From: an uncultured Actinomycetes bacterium
GTDB lineage: Bacteria > Actinomycetota > Actinomycetes > S36-B12 > UBA5976
DNA: 18,019 bases
Direction of reading: 5' to 3'
Assembly (NCBI GenBank): GCA_903951185.1
Contig: CAJBBC010000153.1
Span: forward strand, 1-18,019
Under the pieces are notes generated by a model that did no database searches, was not told the DNA's origin, and was given only the letters and a program-made list of their open reading frames with translations. The translations under genes were made by a program, and so were the position numbers. Within the stretch, counting starts at the first letter, position 1; the number at the start of each line of letters is the position of its first letter. Shown here in pieces: positions 1 to 7,875 of this stretch.

Positions 1-5
1 AAATA

Positions 6-65
6 AGCGCTAAATAAAATAGCGCTAAGTAAACGACTGCTAAGTAAACAACTGCTAAAAAATCG
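6..65. repeat. Four degenerate 15-bp tandem repeats upstream of ftsZ
   Basis: Units at 6-20, 21-35, 36-50 and 51-65 share the core (G/T)GCTAA(A/G)TAAA and are each 15 bp. The first two begin AGCGCTAA and the last two begin ACTGCTAA. Stop triplets occur inside the units on the + strand, so this is not coding there. A TAA at 4-6 could be the stop of an upstream gene (ftsQ normally precedes ftsZ in actinobacteria), but only one codon of it would be visible. Confidence 0.75.
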
Positions 66-184
66 CGCAACGTAATTTATAAAGTTGTTAAAAAATTATT
101 TGATTTAAAATAAATTAATTTAATCGGCGTGGTGTAACGAATAATTAGCCATAAGGCCGTAACTTATTTTCGAGATAGGTTGAC

Positions 185-219
185 ATAACTATAAGGCTCT
201 GGTTGAGGTTTAGAGTTAT
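185..219. promoter_or_regulatory. Imperfect 15-bp inverted repeat in the ftsZ leader
   Basis: The arms are 185-199 (ATAACTATAAGGCTC) and 205-219 (GAGGTTTAGAGTTAT). They match at 12 of 15 positions across a 5-nt centre. A perfect TTGACA hexamer at 180-185 touches the left arm, but no good -10 box lies 16-19 bp downstream. The element may be an operator or an RNA hairpin in the ftsZ leader rather than a simple promoter. From memory, leaders of other actinobacterial ftsZ genes look similar; this was not checked. Confidence 0.45.
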
Positions 220-247
220 TGCAAATTCGTAAAACGAAAGGCCTGGC

Positions 248-1474
248 ATGCCAGCACCACAGAACTACCTAGCAGTAATTAAAGTTGTCGGCATTGGCGG
301 CGGCGGAGTTAATGCAATCAATCGAATGATTGAACAGGGACTAAATGGTGTCGAGTTCGTTGGCATTAATACTGATGCCCAAGCATTACTAATGAGTGAT
401 GCAGATGTGAAATTAGATATTGGACGCGATTCAACTCGTGGCTTAGGCGCCGGTGCAGACCCAGAAGTAGGTCGCAAAGCTGCTGAAGATCATCGTGAAG
501 AAATCGAAGAAGTTTTACGTGGCGCAGACATGGTTTTTGTTACTGCTGGTGAAGGTGGCGGTACTGGAACGGGTGGTGCACCAATCGTTGCCCAAATCGC
601 CCGTCAACTTGGCGCATTAACTATCGGTGTTGTCACCCGACCATTTAGTTTTGAAGGTAAGCGCCGGATGTCCCAAGCAGACATTGGTGTTGAGCAACTT
701 CGTAGCGAAGTTGACACATTAATCGTTATTCCAAATGATCGGTTACTAGAACTTGCCGATGAGGGGATTAGCGTTATTGACGCATTCCGCCATGCCGATT
801 CCGTACTACTTCAAGGCGTAAGCGGTATCACAGACTTAATTACTACACCAGGCTTAATTAACTTAGATTACGCAGATGTTCGATCGGTTATGAAAGACGC
901 TGGTTCAGCATTAATGGGTATCGGTTCAGCACGTGGACCAGACCGCGCGATCGAAGCAGCCCGTCAAGCTATTTCAAGTCCATTACTTGAAGCCAGTATT
1001 GAAGGCGCTCGCGGCGTGCTGATGTCGATTGCTGGCGGCAGTGATCTGGGCTTATTCGAAATCAATGAAGCAGCTCGAATGGTTCAAGGCGCAGTTCATC
1101 CAGATGCCTTAATTATTTTTGGTGCAGTTATTGATGACACTCAGGGTGATCAAGTTAAAGTCACGGTGATCGCAGCTGGTTTTGACGGTGGTGCGCCACC
1201 CTCAAATAAGTCGACTTCACCTTTAGCTAAGCGAATTGTTGAAGATACTCCAATAGCAGCAGCTGCGGCATTTGGTGTGGCTCAAGAAGGTCAAACCGCT
1301 TCAATTCCAGTTACTTCTGACTTCGGTCGCGCATCTGCTTTCAGTGATGATGACCAAGATGATAATTTCCAGAGTCTCTTTGGGAATCCACCAGTAACTG
1401 GCGAAGTTTTTGCGCAAGCCAAAGATAAAGATGGCAGCGAAGACGATCTAGATATCCCAGATTTTCTGCGTTAA
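248..1474 (+). CDS. ftsZ: Cell division protein FtsZ
   Basis: Tubulin-like GTPase that polymerises into the Z-ring at midcell and recruits the divisome. The 408-residue length is normal. Visible motifs are the N-terminal glycine-rich nucleotide loop (GIGGGG, residues 15-20), the tubulin signature GGGTGTG (103-109) that holds the GTP phosphates, and the T7 catalytic loop NLDYADV (205-211). The extreme C-terminal peptide DLDIPDFLR is the conserved tail that binds partners such as SepF. It follows a Gly/Ala/Asp-rich variable linker (about 315-398). The ATG is supported by GAAAGG at 236-241 and by the actinobacterial start MxAPQNYLAVIKVVG. It is the first gene of a same-strand run (ftsZ-pgeF-yggS-sepF-yggT-divIVA), with 6 bp to pgeF. 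The 247-bp leader with repeats suggests separate transcriptional control. Confidence 0.98.
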   Translation: MPAPQNYLAVIKVVGIGGGGVNAINRMIEQGLNGVEFVGINTDAQALLMSDADVKLDIGRDSTRGLGAGADPEVGRKAAEDHREEIEEVLRGADMVFVTAGEGGGTGTGGAPIVAQIARQLGALTIGVVTRPFSFEGKRRMSQADIGVEQLRSEVDTLIVIPNDRLLELADEGISVIDAFRHADSVLLQGVSGITDLITTPGLINLDYADVRSVMKDAGSALMGIGSARGPDRAIEAARQAISSPLLEASIEGARGVLMSIAGGSDLGLFEINEAARMVQGAVHPDALIIFGAVIDDTQGDQVKVTVIAAGFDGGAPPSNKSTSPLAKRIVEDTPIAAAAAFGVAQEGQTASIPVTSDFGRASAFSDDDQDDNFQSLFGNPPVTGEVFAQAKDKDGSEDDLDIPDFLR

Positions 1475-1480
1475 TTAGCA

Positions 1481-2188
1481 ATGCTCGAACTTGCCAAATT
1501 CGATTTTGGTTCCTTAACCGTAACTGCCTTAAGTCGAAACGGTGGGGTTAGTAAGTTTCCATACGATACTTTGAATTTGAGTTCGCGGGTTGGTGATCAA
1601 CCGGAAGCCGTTGCAAGTAATTTAACTAAAGTCCAACGGCTAATTAGGGCTGACAGTTTAGCTGTATTGCAAGCTGAACATGGAGTTAAAGTTCACCAAG
1701 CCACTCGTGCTGGCGAAGCTGCACCTGGCGATGGATTAGTTTGCACTAAACCCGGACTTGGCATAATCGCCCTTTCGGCAGATTGTGTTCCGTTTGCATT
1801 AGTTGATCCGATCGCCAAAGTAATTGCGGTCGGGCACGCCGGCTGGCGTGGTGTACTAGCTGATTTAATGTCCCAGCTAAGTAAAAGTTTCGTTAAAAGT
1901 GGTGGTGACATAAGTCAATCCACCGCAATCCTTGGCCCTGCTATTTGCGGATCTTGTTATGAAGTACCTAAGGACCGAGTAAAGCTTTTTAAGAAATCAA
2001 ATCCAGATGCGATTCTAGATAAAACTCATTTAGATATCTCAGCTGGCGTACGTGCCAAGTTAAATGAACTTGGTTACAAAACAAACCAAGTACTTGCCTG
2101 TACTTATGAAGAAACTAAATTATTTAGTTACCGGCGAGTTGGCGGCGGCCCAACAGGTCGAACTGGTTTAGCCGCAGTAATTAAGTAA
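1481..2188 (+). CDS. pgeF: Peptidoglycan editing factor PgeF (YfiH/laccase-like domain)
   Basis: Member of the YfiH/DUF152 family (235 residues), once called polyphenol oxidase. In Escherichia coli it acts as a peptidoglycan editing factor that removes wrongly loaded L-Ser from UDP-MurNAc, so that L-Ala is used. The metal-site residues are visible as QAEHG (His67), ADC (Cys102) and HAGWRG (His119), followed by GPAICGSCYEV (152-162) and a C-terminal RR-GG-TGR segment. The ATG lies 6 bp after the ftsZ stop with no clear ribosome binding site, so translation may be coupled to ftsZ. Its place in the division/cell-wall cluster fits a role in precursor quality control. Family membership is clear; the substrate is inferred from the family. 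Confidence 0.93.
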   Translation: MLELAKFDFGSLTVTALSRNGGVSKFPYDTLNLSSRVGDQPEAVASNLTKVQRLIRADSLAVLQAEHGVKVHQATRAGEAAPGDGLVCTKPGLGIIALSADCVPFALVDPIAKVIAVGHAGWRGVLADLMSQLSKSFVKSGGDISQSTAILGPAICGSCYEVPKDRVKLFKKSNPDAILDKTHLDISAGVRAKLNELGYKTNQVLACTYEETKLFSYRRVGGGPTGRTGLAAVIK

Positions 2189-2218
2189 CGCGGCTTAGTG
2201 GAGACAGGACTGACTGTA

Positions 2219-2932
2219 ATGGATCGAAGAACTGAGTTATCGCAAAACTTGGCCGAAGTGAATAACAGTATTTCGAGCGCCTGTGCAAAATATGGACGTT
2301 CAGTCGATGACGTCACTTTAATCGTGGTCACTAAAACTTGGCCGGCAAGTGATGTTGACTTATTAGCCGAACTTGGCGTTACAGATGTCGGGGAAAATCG
2401 TGACCAAGAAGCGAAACCTAAACATGCTGAAGTCCAAGCCAAGAATCTAACTTGGCATGCAATCGGGCAACTCCAAACTAATAAAGCAAAGTCGGTAGCC
2501 AGTTGGGCTGATGTCCTACATAGTGTTGACCGTTTGGATCTAGTAACCGCGCTAGCTAAGGCAGTTACCGTTCGCACAAAACCACTCAAATGTTTAATCC
2601 AAGTGAATTTAGAATCTGATCCAGCTGCGCCAGGTGTTACTGATCATCGAGGCGGTGCCCATCCGCAACTTGTTAAGCAGTTAGCTGACCAGATATCTCT
2701 CGTACCCAACTTGGCAGTAGCTGGCGTGATGGCTGTGGCTCCACTTGGCGTTGAACCAGAGCCAGCATTAAAATATCTTTCTGAGATTTCGGCTCAACTT
2801 ATATCGGATTATCCAAATGCAAAATGGATTTCGGCTGGAATGAGTGGCGACTTTGAGGTTGCCTTAAAGTATGGCGCGACACACCTGCGAATTGGCTCGT
2901 CGATCCTCGGACATCGGGTACTTAAAGGGTAA
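2219..2932 (+). CDS. YggS-family pyridoxal phosphate homeostasis protein
   Basis: PLP-binding TIM-barrel protein of the YggS/PROSC family. It has no known catalytic activity and is linked to PLP and amino-acid homeostasis. Visible motifs are LIVVTKTWP, whose Lys39 should bind PLP as a Schiff base, VGENRDQEAKPK, WHAIGQLQTNKAK, the GVMAVAPL strand and the phosphate-binding region SAGMSGDFEVALKYGATHLRIGSSILG split over the C-terminus. I chose ATG at 2219, giving 237 residues beginning MDRRTELSQNLAEV, because AGGA at 2206-2209 is well spaced and homologues start with this helix. An in-frame GTG at 2198 would add seven residues but has no ribosome binding site. The gene sits between pgeF and sepF, as is usual in Gram-positive division clusters. 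Confidence 0.93.
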   Translation: MDRRTELSQNLAEVNNSISSACAKYGRSVDDVTLIVVTKTWPASDVDLLAELGVTDVGENRDQEAKPKHAEVQAKNLTWHAIGQLQTNKAKSVASWADVLHSVDRLDLVTALAKAVTVRTKPLKCLIQVNLESDPAAPGVTDHRGGAHPQLVKQLADQISLVPNLAVAGVMAVAPLGVEPEPALKYLSEISAQLISDYPNAKWISAGMSGDFEVALKYGATHLRIGSSILGHRVLKG

Positions 2933-2965
2933 GTTTTAAAGAGAAATTCCCCAAGGAGAACCAAA

Positions 2966-3451
2966 ATGGCAAATGCGATGCGCAAGATGGCCGAGTACTT
3001 AGGTCTAGTCGACGGCGGCGATTACGTAGAACAATTCGAAGTTGCTGAAGAATATGCTGACTACCAAGATCAGTACAACCAGGCACCACTTCGTCCGGTT
3101 GCCCAAACTTCTATTTTTGATCAGACCGAACAGCCAGTAGCACCGATTCGCCCAGCTGCTCCAGCCGGTGACTTGTACCGAATCACAACCCTGCATCCAC
3201 ATACTTATAACGATGCTCGCCGTATTGGTGATGAATTTCGCAGTGGCACACCTGTGATCATGAACTTAGGCGATATGGATGATGCTGATGCTCGCCGTAT
3301 TGTTGATTTCTCCGCTGGTTTAGCTTTTGGCTTACATGGCAGTATTGAAAAAGTCGCTAAAGGTGTGTTTTTACTTTCTCCAGCAAATGTTGACATTGGT
3401 GCAGCTGCTCGTGCGCAGTTACGCGAAGATCCATTTTTTAACCAGAGCTGA
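2966..3451 (+). CDS. sepF: Cell division protein SepF
   Basis: SepF bundles FtsZ filaments and anchors them to the membrane. In actinobacteria, which lack FtsA, it is the main membrane tether of FtsZ. The 161 residues show the three expected parts: an N-terminal amphipathic helix (MRKMAEYLGL, residues 5-14), an acidic and Gln/Pro-rich linker (about 18-70), and the SepF/DUF552 core (about 71-150) with VIMNLGDMDDADARRIVDFSAG split over residues 97-118 and a GLHGSIEKVAKGVFLLSP strand pair. A strong AAGGAG at 2953-2958 supports the ATG. The C-terminal tail of FtsZ encoded upstream is its expected partner. Confidence 0.96.
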   Translation: MANAMRKMAEYLGLVDGGDYVEQFEVAEEYADYQDQYNQAPLRPVAQTSIFDQTEQPVAPIRPAAPAGDLYRITTLHPHTYNDARRIGDEFRSGTPVIMNLGDMDDADARRIVDFSAGLAFGLHGSIEKVAKGVFLLSPANVDIGAAARAQLREDPFFNQS

Positions 3452-3464
3452 TTAGGTAAAAATT

Positions 3465-3749
3465 ATGTCGGCTATCGCCGGATTAATCGCGTCATTACTT
3501 GATATTTACGTTTTAGTTTTAATCGTTCGTCTAGTTTTTGACTACATCACTATGTTTGCCAGGGATTGGCGACCACGTGGGGCCGTCCTAGTTTTAGCTG
3601 AAACTTTGTATTCGCTAACTGATCCACCGCTAAATGCCATCCGCCGAGTTGTCCCACCACTTCGGTTAGGCTCAATTTCGCTCGATCTTGGATTCCTAAT
3701 TTTAATTTTCGGAATTTCCATACTTCGTAACGTTTTTGCCTCGCTTTAA
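3465..3749 (+). CDS. YggT-family membrane protein
   Basis: Small integral membrane protein (94 residues) of the YggT family. Such proteins are encoded between sepF and divIVA in most Gram-positive division clusters, and their exact role is unsettled. Two hydrophobic segments are visible at about 5-28 and 72-90, joined by a loop with the typical family features: FARDWRPRG (31-39), YSLTDPPLNAIRR (49-61) and PPLRLGSISLDLGF (64-77). The ATG starts 13 nt after the sepF stop, with a weak AGG at 3454-3456, so it is probably co-transcribed with sepF. Position and family suggest a membrane component or assembly helper of the division machinery. Confidence 0.9.
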   Translation: MSAIAGLIASLLDIYVLVLIVRLVFDYITMFARDWRPRGAVLVLAETLYSLTDPPLNAIRRVVPPLRLGSISLDLGFLILIFGISILRNVFASL

Positions 3750-3771
3750 CCAATTTTTTGGGCAAGTCAAG

Positions 3772-3801
3772 TTTCCATAATTGGCCTTTTCCTCCTACTC
3801 T
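3772..3801 (+). promoter_or_regulatory. Candidate divIVA promoter
   Basis: In the 108-bp gap before divIVA, TTTCCA at 3772-3777 (4 of 6 to TTGACA) and TACTCT at 3796-3801 (TAnnnT form) are 18 bp apart. That leaves a leader of about 50 nt ending in an AAAGG ribosome binding site (3846-3850). Actinobacterial divIVA/wag31 often has its own promoter. The match is modest. Confidence 0.35.
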
Positions 3802-3857
3802 AGAAGAGCGAAAAGGGTCAAAGGCTAGCCCCGATCCCAGACGGAAAGGTTTCCAAA

Positions 3858-4679
3858 ATGGCAGTTACGCCAGAAGATGTGAATAATAAACAATTCACCA
3901 CTTCACGCTTCAAAGAAGGTTACGACCTTGATGAAGTTGATGATTTCCTTGATCAAGTTGCCGAAGCTCTTACTGAGTTAACCCGTGAAGCACAGGACCT
4001 GCGCGCAACCGCAAAAGGTGAAGTACCTGCGTCTATCCGCGAAGAAATTTCAAAACTTAATAGCGAAAATAGCCGGTTAAAAAATGAACTTGAAACAGCT
4101 CGCTCAGAAAATCAAGAGTTAGCGGCAAACGGCTCGGATAACGGCCAAGCTGATGAACTGCGTGCCAAATTAACTGCTGCACAAAGTGAATTAGCAACTG
4201 CTCGCCAAGAACTAGCAAATGCAGCTTCTGGCCAAGGCAATTTCGCAAGTCAAATTGAACAACTAAACAAATCACTTGCGCAATTAACTGAAACAAATGA
4301 AAAGCTTGCTAAAGAAAATGAAGAACTTAAAAATGCTGCGCCGCCGATGGAATTAGGTGAAGCTAGTTCAGCATCAGTTCGCTTACTTGAACTTGCCCAA
4401 CGTACTGCTGATGAAGCTGTAGCTAATGCTCGGATTGAATCTGACAATCTTCGCAATAGTACTGAGTCTGAAGTTCTTAAGATGATGACTGAAACAAAAG
4501 CTAACATCGCCATCATGTCTCGTGACTTTGACGCTCAAAAAGCTGCGATGGAACGACGCGTTGAAGAATTACGCGCCTACGAACGCGAGTACCGCAGTCG
4601 TCTACGTAGTTACTTAGAGGGTCAATTACGTGAACTTGAAACTAAAAATCTTGGTGGCGACCGCCAAGTCGAAGGTTAA
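3858..4679 (+). CDS. divIVA: DivIVA/Wag31 polar growth and septum-site coiled-coil protein
   Basis: DivIVA homologue (Wag31/Antigen 84 in mycobacteria), which recognises curved membrane at poles and septa and organises polar cell-wall growth in actinobacteria. The N-terminal lipid-binding domain (residues 1-60) has the family signature TPEDVNNKQFTTSRFKEGYD, followed by DEVDDFLDQV. A heptad-rich region, interrupted by an Asn/Gly/Ala/Gln-rich stretch near 80-125, leads into the conserved C-terminal coiled coil (about 165-260), which includes SVRLLELAQRTADEAV. The 273-residue length is normal for actinobacteria. It has a 108-bp upstream gap with its own candidate promoter, and a strong terminator follows, so it ends the division transcript. 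Confidence 0.96.
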   Translation: MAVTPEDVNNKQFTTSRFKEGYDLDEVDDFLDQVAEALTELTREAQDLRATAKGEVPASIREEISKLNSENSRLKNELETARSENQELAANGSDNGQADELRAKLTAAQSELATARQELANAASGQGNFASQIEQLNKSLAQLTETNEKLAKENEELKNAAPPMELGEASSASVRLLELAQRTADEAVANARIESDNLRNSTESEVLKMMTETKANIAIMSRDFDAQKAAMERRVEELRAYEREYRSRLRSYLEGQLRELETKNLGGDRQVEG

Positions 4680-4702
4680 TAAGTTTCTAAAACTTAAGTA
4701 AG

Positions 4703-4740
4703 AATTAAAAATGGGACCCGACTGGGTCCCATTTTTAATT
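4703..4740. terminator. Bidirectional intrinsic terminator between divIVA and ileS
   Basis: Perfect 17-bp inverted repeat: arm 4703-4719 pairs with 4724-4740 around a GACT loop. The GC core is GGGACCC/GGGTCCC. The A-rich outer left arm and T-rich outer right arm supply a U-tract on either strand. It lies between the 3' ends of two convergent genes and should stop transcription from both sides. Confidence 0.93.
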
Positions 4741-4749
4741 TATTAGCAA

Positions 4750-7700
4750 CTAGTTCGCTTTAGTTAAATTACAACTAAACCCAAGTTCTTGATCTGAAAC
4801 AGTTTCCACTTGAACTAACCCGGAAACCCAACTTGTTGCCAGTACTTCGTTAGCAATTGCTTGGCCATGTACTTCAAGAGCGGCTTGAGTCTCTGGATTC
4901 GTTGCTGACCAAGTCACTGCAATGCGATCGCTAATCTCAAAACCGGATGATTTTCGACCATCTTGAATTAAGCGTGTTATGTCTCGGGCAATTCCTTGGG
5001 CGATTAGCTCAGGGGATAGGGCTAAATCAAGGGCAAGAGATTCGCCACTTTCTGAAGCAACTGTCCAACCAGCTCGTGGCACTTCAGTAATAATCACATC
5101 CTGGCTAGTAATACTTTCAGTATTCTTGCCAACTTTAACTTTGGCACTGCCAGTTTTGAGTTGATTAACAATATCTCGAGCATCACTTTGTGCAATTGCA
5201 TTTGCTACATCAGGTGTTTGTTTACCAAACCGCGCACCGAGCGTTTTGAAATTCGCTTTGATAGTCACATCAACAAGTTCTTGAGTGGCTGCCAGGCTAT
5301 CGAGTTCCAAAACATTCACTTCTTCACGAATTTGCGCTTGCAAACTTTCTGGCAAATCAGCCCAACCAGCCGCCGCAACTAAAGCGCGTTGAAGTGGTTG
5401 ACGTGTTTTTACTCCTGAATTAGCTCGAGCAGCTCGCCCTAATTCAACAATACGTCGAGTGAGTTCAACTTGATCCCGAAGTTCATCATTAATGTCCAGG
5501 TCAGTCCAAGCTGGCCACTGCATTAAATGCACTGACTGTGCGTCGTTACCGGCGAATAAATCTTGCCAAACCCGCTCAGTAATAAATGGAGTAAACGGAG
5601 CCATTACTTGAGTAACGACTTTAAGGCAATGATGTAACGTACTTAAGGCTGCTGGATCAGCATCCCAAAAACGTCGACGCGAACGACGGACGTACCAGTT
5701 TGATAAGTCATCAACGTATTCAGCAATAAATTTGCCAGCACGCTGGGTATCAAACTGTTCCAGTGCCTGGTCGACATCACGTGCAAGTCGAGTTGCTTGA
5801 TTAACTGCCCACTGATCTAAGTCTGTTAAGTTTGTTAACTCGGCCGTTGCTGGATCCCAATCACCGGCTCGGGCATACAAACTTTGGAAGGCAACTGTAT
5901 TCCAGTAAGTTAACAAAGTCTTACGAACAACTTCAGCAATAGTGTTATGTCCAACGCGACGAGCTTGCCAAGGCGAACCGCTAACTAACATGAACCAACG
6001 CAGTGCATCAGCACCGTGTTCGTCCATTAATTGAATCGGTTCAAGCACATTACCCAGATGTTTACTCATCTTGCGGCCGTCTTCATCCAAGATATGACCG
6101 AGACAAAGGACATTCTTATAAGAACTTTGATCGAAGACTAGTGTTCCAATCGCCATCAATGTGTAGAACCAACCACGGGTCTGGTCAATCGCCTCACAAA
6201 TGAAATCTGCCGGATAACTTTTCTCAAAAAACTCTTTATTGTTTTCTGGATAACCATGTTGAGCAAATGGCATCGCACCAGAGTCAAACCAGCAGTCAAT
6301 TACTTCAGGTACTCGAGTTGCTGTGCTTTGGCACTGCGGACACGCAAAAGTTACGTCATCAACATATGGCCGATGTGGATCTACGGTTAGGGCAGCATCA
6401 CCAGCTAAAGTTGCAAGTTCTCCGCGACCACCAACGCAAGTTAAATGATCGTTTTCACAGCGCCAAATAGGTAAGGGCGTACCCCAATAACGATTACGCG
6501 AAAGTGCCCAGTCGACATTGTTATTCAACCAATCGCCAAAGCGACCATTCTTGATAGTTTCTGGAAACCAATTAGTTTTTTCATTTTGAGCAATTAATTG
6601 ATCTTTAATTTCAGTTGTTCGGATATACCAAGAAGGTTGCGCATAGTAAATCAATGCCGTGTGACAGCGCCAGCAATGTGGGTATGAGTGTTCATAAGGC
6701 AAGTGGCGGAATAGCAATCCACGCTCTTTTAAGATCTCCACCAATCGTGCATCAGCTGTTTTGAAAAATACACCGCCGACTTCTGGTATTTCTAATTCAA
6801 AAGTTCCATCAGGTCGAACTGGATTCACTAGCGGCAGACCATATGCTTTACAGACCAATAAATCCTCAGCACCAAAAGCTGGCGACTGATGCACAATACC
6901 CGTACCGTCTTGAGTTGTAACGTAGCTGGCTAACAGAATCGTATTTACCGGTCCAGAATCAGCAGGGAATTCAACCCACTCAAACGGCCGCTGGTAACCA
7001 GTTCCTTCTAAAGATTTGCCAGTGAAAGTTTCAAGTATTTGAACATCTTCGCCAAGAACTTTTTGCGCAAGGGCATCAGCTAAAACAAAAAATTCACCAT
7101 TAACATCTTTAGCGACAACGTAATCAACTTCAGGGTTAACAGCTGCGGCGGTATTTGAAATTAAAGTCCATGGAGTAGTTGTCCAGACTAAAAATGAAAT
7201 ACCTTTATATTTTTCCGGTAAGTTTCCAGTTGTGATTGGGAAGCGGACATAAACCGAAGCATCGACTACATCTTCATAACCTTGAGCTAGTTCGTGGTCT
7301 GATAAGCCAGTGCCACATCTTGGGCAGTATGGTGAAACTCGATGATCTTGGACAAGTAAACCTTTATCAAAAATTTTCTTTAAGCTCCACCAAACACTGT
7401 CGATGTATTTTTCATCCATTGTCCAGTACGCCTGATCCATATCAACCCAATAACCCATTCGAGTTGTCATGTCACCAAATGCGCCTACATATTTATGTAC
7501 TGACTCTCGGCACTTATCGTTAAATTGAGCGATTCCATACTTCTCAATATCTTGTTTGCCATTAAAGCCAAGTTCTTTTTCGACAGCTAGTTCAACTGGC
7601 AACCCGTGGCAATCCCAGCCCGCTTTACGCGGGACATTAAAACCTTTCATCGTGCGATAGCGCGGAAAAATATCTTTGAATACTCGGGCTTCAACGTGAT

Positions 7701-7872
7701 GAGTGCCAGGCATGCCATTAGCTGTCGGTGGACCTTCAAAGAAAACCCAAAGCGGGCCATCTTGTGTGCGCTCTAGTGACTTATGAAAAATATCCTGATC
7801 TGCCCAAAAAGATAAAATATCTTTTTCCATTACTGGCAGATCAATTTTTGCCGGCACATCCCGGTAGCTCAT
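4750..7872 (-). CDS. ileS: Isoleucyl-tRNA synthetase (IleRS2 type, GxHH motif)
   Basis: Class I aminoacyl-tRNA synthetase that charges tRNA-Ile; 1040 residues from the chosen start. Visible parts are the HIGH-equivalent motif GTHH (56-59), the KMSKH loop (601-605), and the CP1 editing domain with TTTPWTLISNTAA (about 231-243) and GTGIVHQSPAFGAED (about 324-338). CPRCGTGLSDHEL (183-195), CWRCH (400-404) and CPQC (511-514) look like zinc-binding pairs. The anticodon-binding domain has NWYVRRSRRRFWD. The first in-frame start is TTG at 7905, but it lies inside a small hairpin and has no ribosome binding site. ATG at 7872 has AGGGA 4 nt upstream and matches the family start. The GxHH form is typical of the IleRS2 clade. 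The T-box upstream regulates it. Confidence 0.96.
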   Translation of the reverse strand: MSYRDVPAKIDLPVMEKDILSFWADQDIFHKSLERTQDGPLWVFFEGPPTANGMPGTHHVEARVFKDIFPRYRTMKGFNVPRKAGWDCHGLPVELAVEKELGFNGKQDIEKYGIAQFNDKCRESVHKYVGAFGDMTTRMGYWVDMDQAYWTMDEKYIDSVWWSLKKIFDKGLLVQDHRVSPYCPRCGTGLSDHELAQGYEDVVDASVYVRFPITTGNLPEKYKGISFLVWTTTPWTLISNTAAAVNPEVDYVVAKDVNGEFFVLADALAQKVLGEDVQILETFTGKSLEGTGYQRPFEWVEFPADSGPVNTILLASYVTTQDGTGIVHQSPAFGAEDLLVCKAYGLPLVNPVRPDGTFELEIPEVGGVFFKTADARLVEILKERGLLFRHLPYEHSYPHCWRCHTALIYYAQPSWYIRTTEIKDQLIAQNEKTNWFPETIKNGRFGDWLNNNVDWALSRNRYWGTPLPIWRCENDHLTCVGGRGELATLAGDAALTVDPHRPYVDDVTFACPQCQSTATRVPEVIDCWFDSGAMPFAQHGYPENNKEFFEKSYPADFICEAIDQTRGWFYTLMAIGTLVFDQSSYKNVLCLGHILDEDGRKMSKHLGNVLEPIQLMDEHGADALRWFMLVSGSPWQARRVGHNTIAEVVRKTLLTYWNTVAFQSLYARAGDWDPATAELTNLTDLDQWAVNQATRLARDVDQALEQFDTQRAGKFIAEYVDDLSNWYVRRSRRRFWDADPAALSTLHHCLKVVTQVMAPFTPFITERVWQDLFAGNDAQSVHLMQWPAWTDLDINDELRDQVELTRRIVELGRAARANSGVKTRQPLQRALVAAAGWADLPESLQAQIREEVNVLELDSLAATQELVDVTIKANFKTLGARFGKQTPDVANAIAQSDARDIVNQLKTGSAKVKVGKNTESITSQDVIITEVPRAGWTVASESGESLALDLALSPELIAQGIARDITRLIQDGRKSSGFEISDRIAVTWSATNPETQAALEVHGQAIANEVLATSWVSGLVQVETVSDQELGFSCNLTKAN

Positions 7873-7875
7873 ACA

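Noticed and set aside
1..247. Coding sequence in the ftsZ leader
   Set aside because: All plus-strand frames are broken by frequent stop triplets; only a possible terminal TAA of an upstream gene at 4-6 remains.
2128..2589. 153-codon open frame opposite pgeF/yggS
   Set aside because: Antisense to two conserved genes, with no motif or ribosome binding site.
3750..3784. CCAATT/AATTGG inverted repeat after yggT as a terminator
   Set aside because: Only 6 AT-rich base pairs with a 23-nt loop and no following U-tract.
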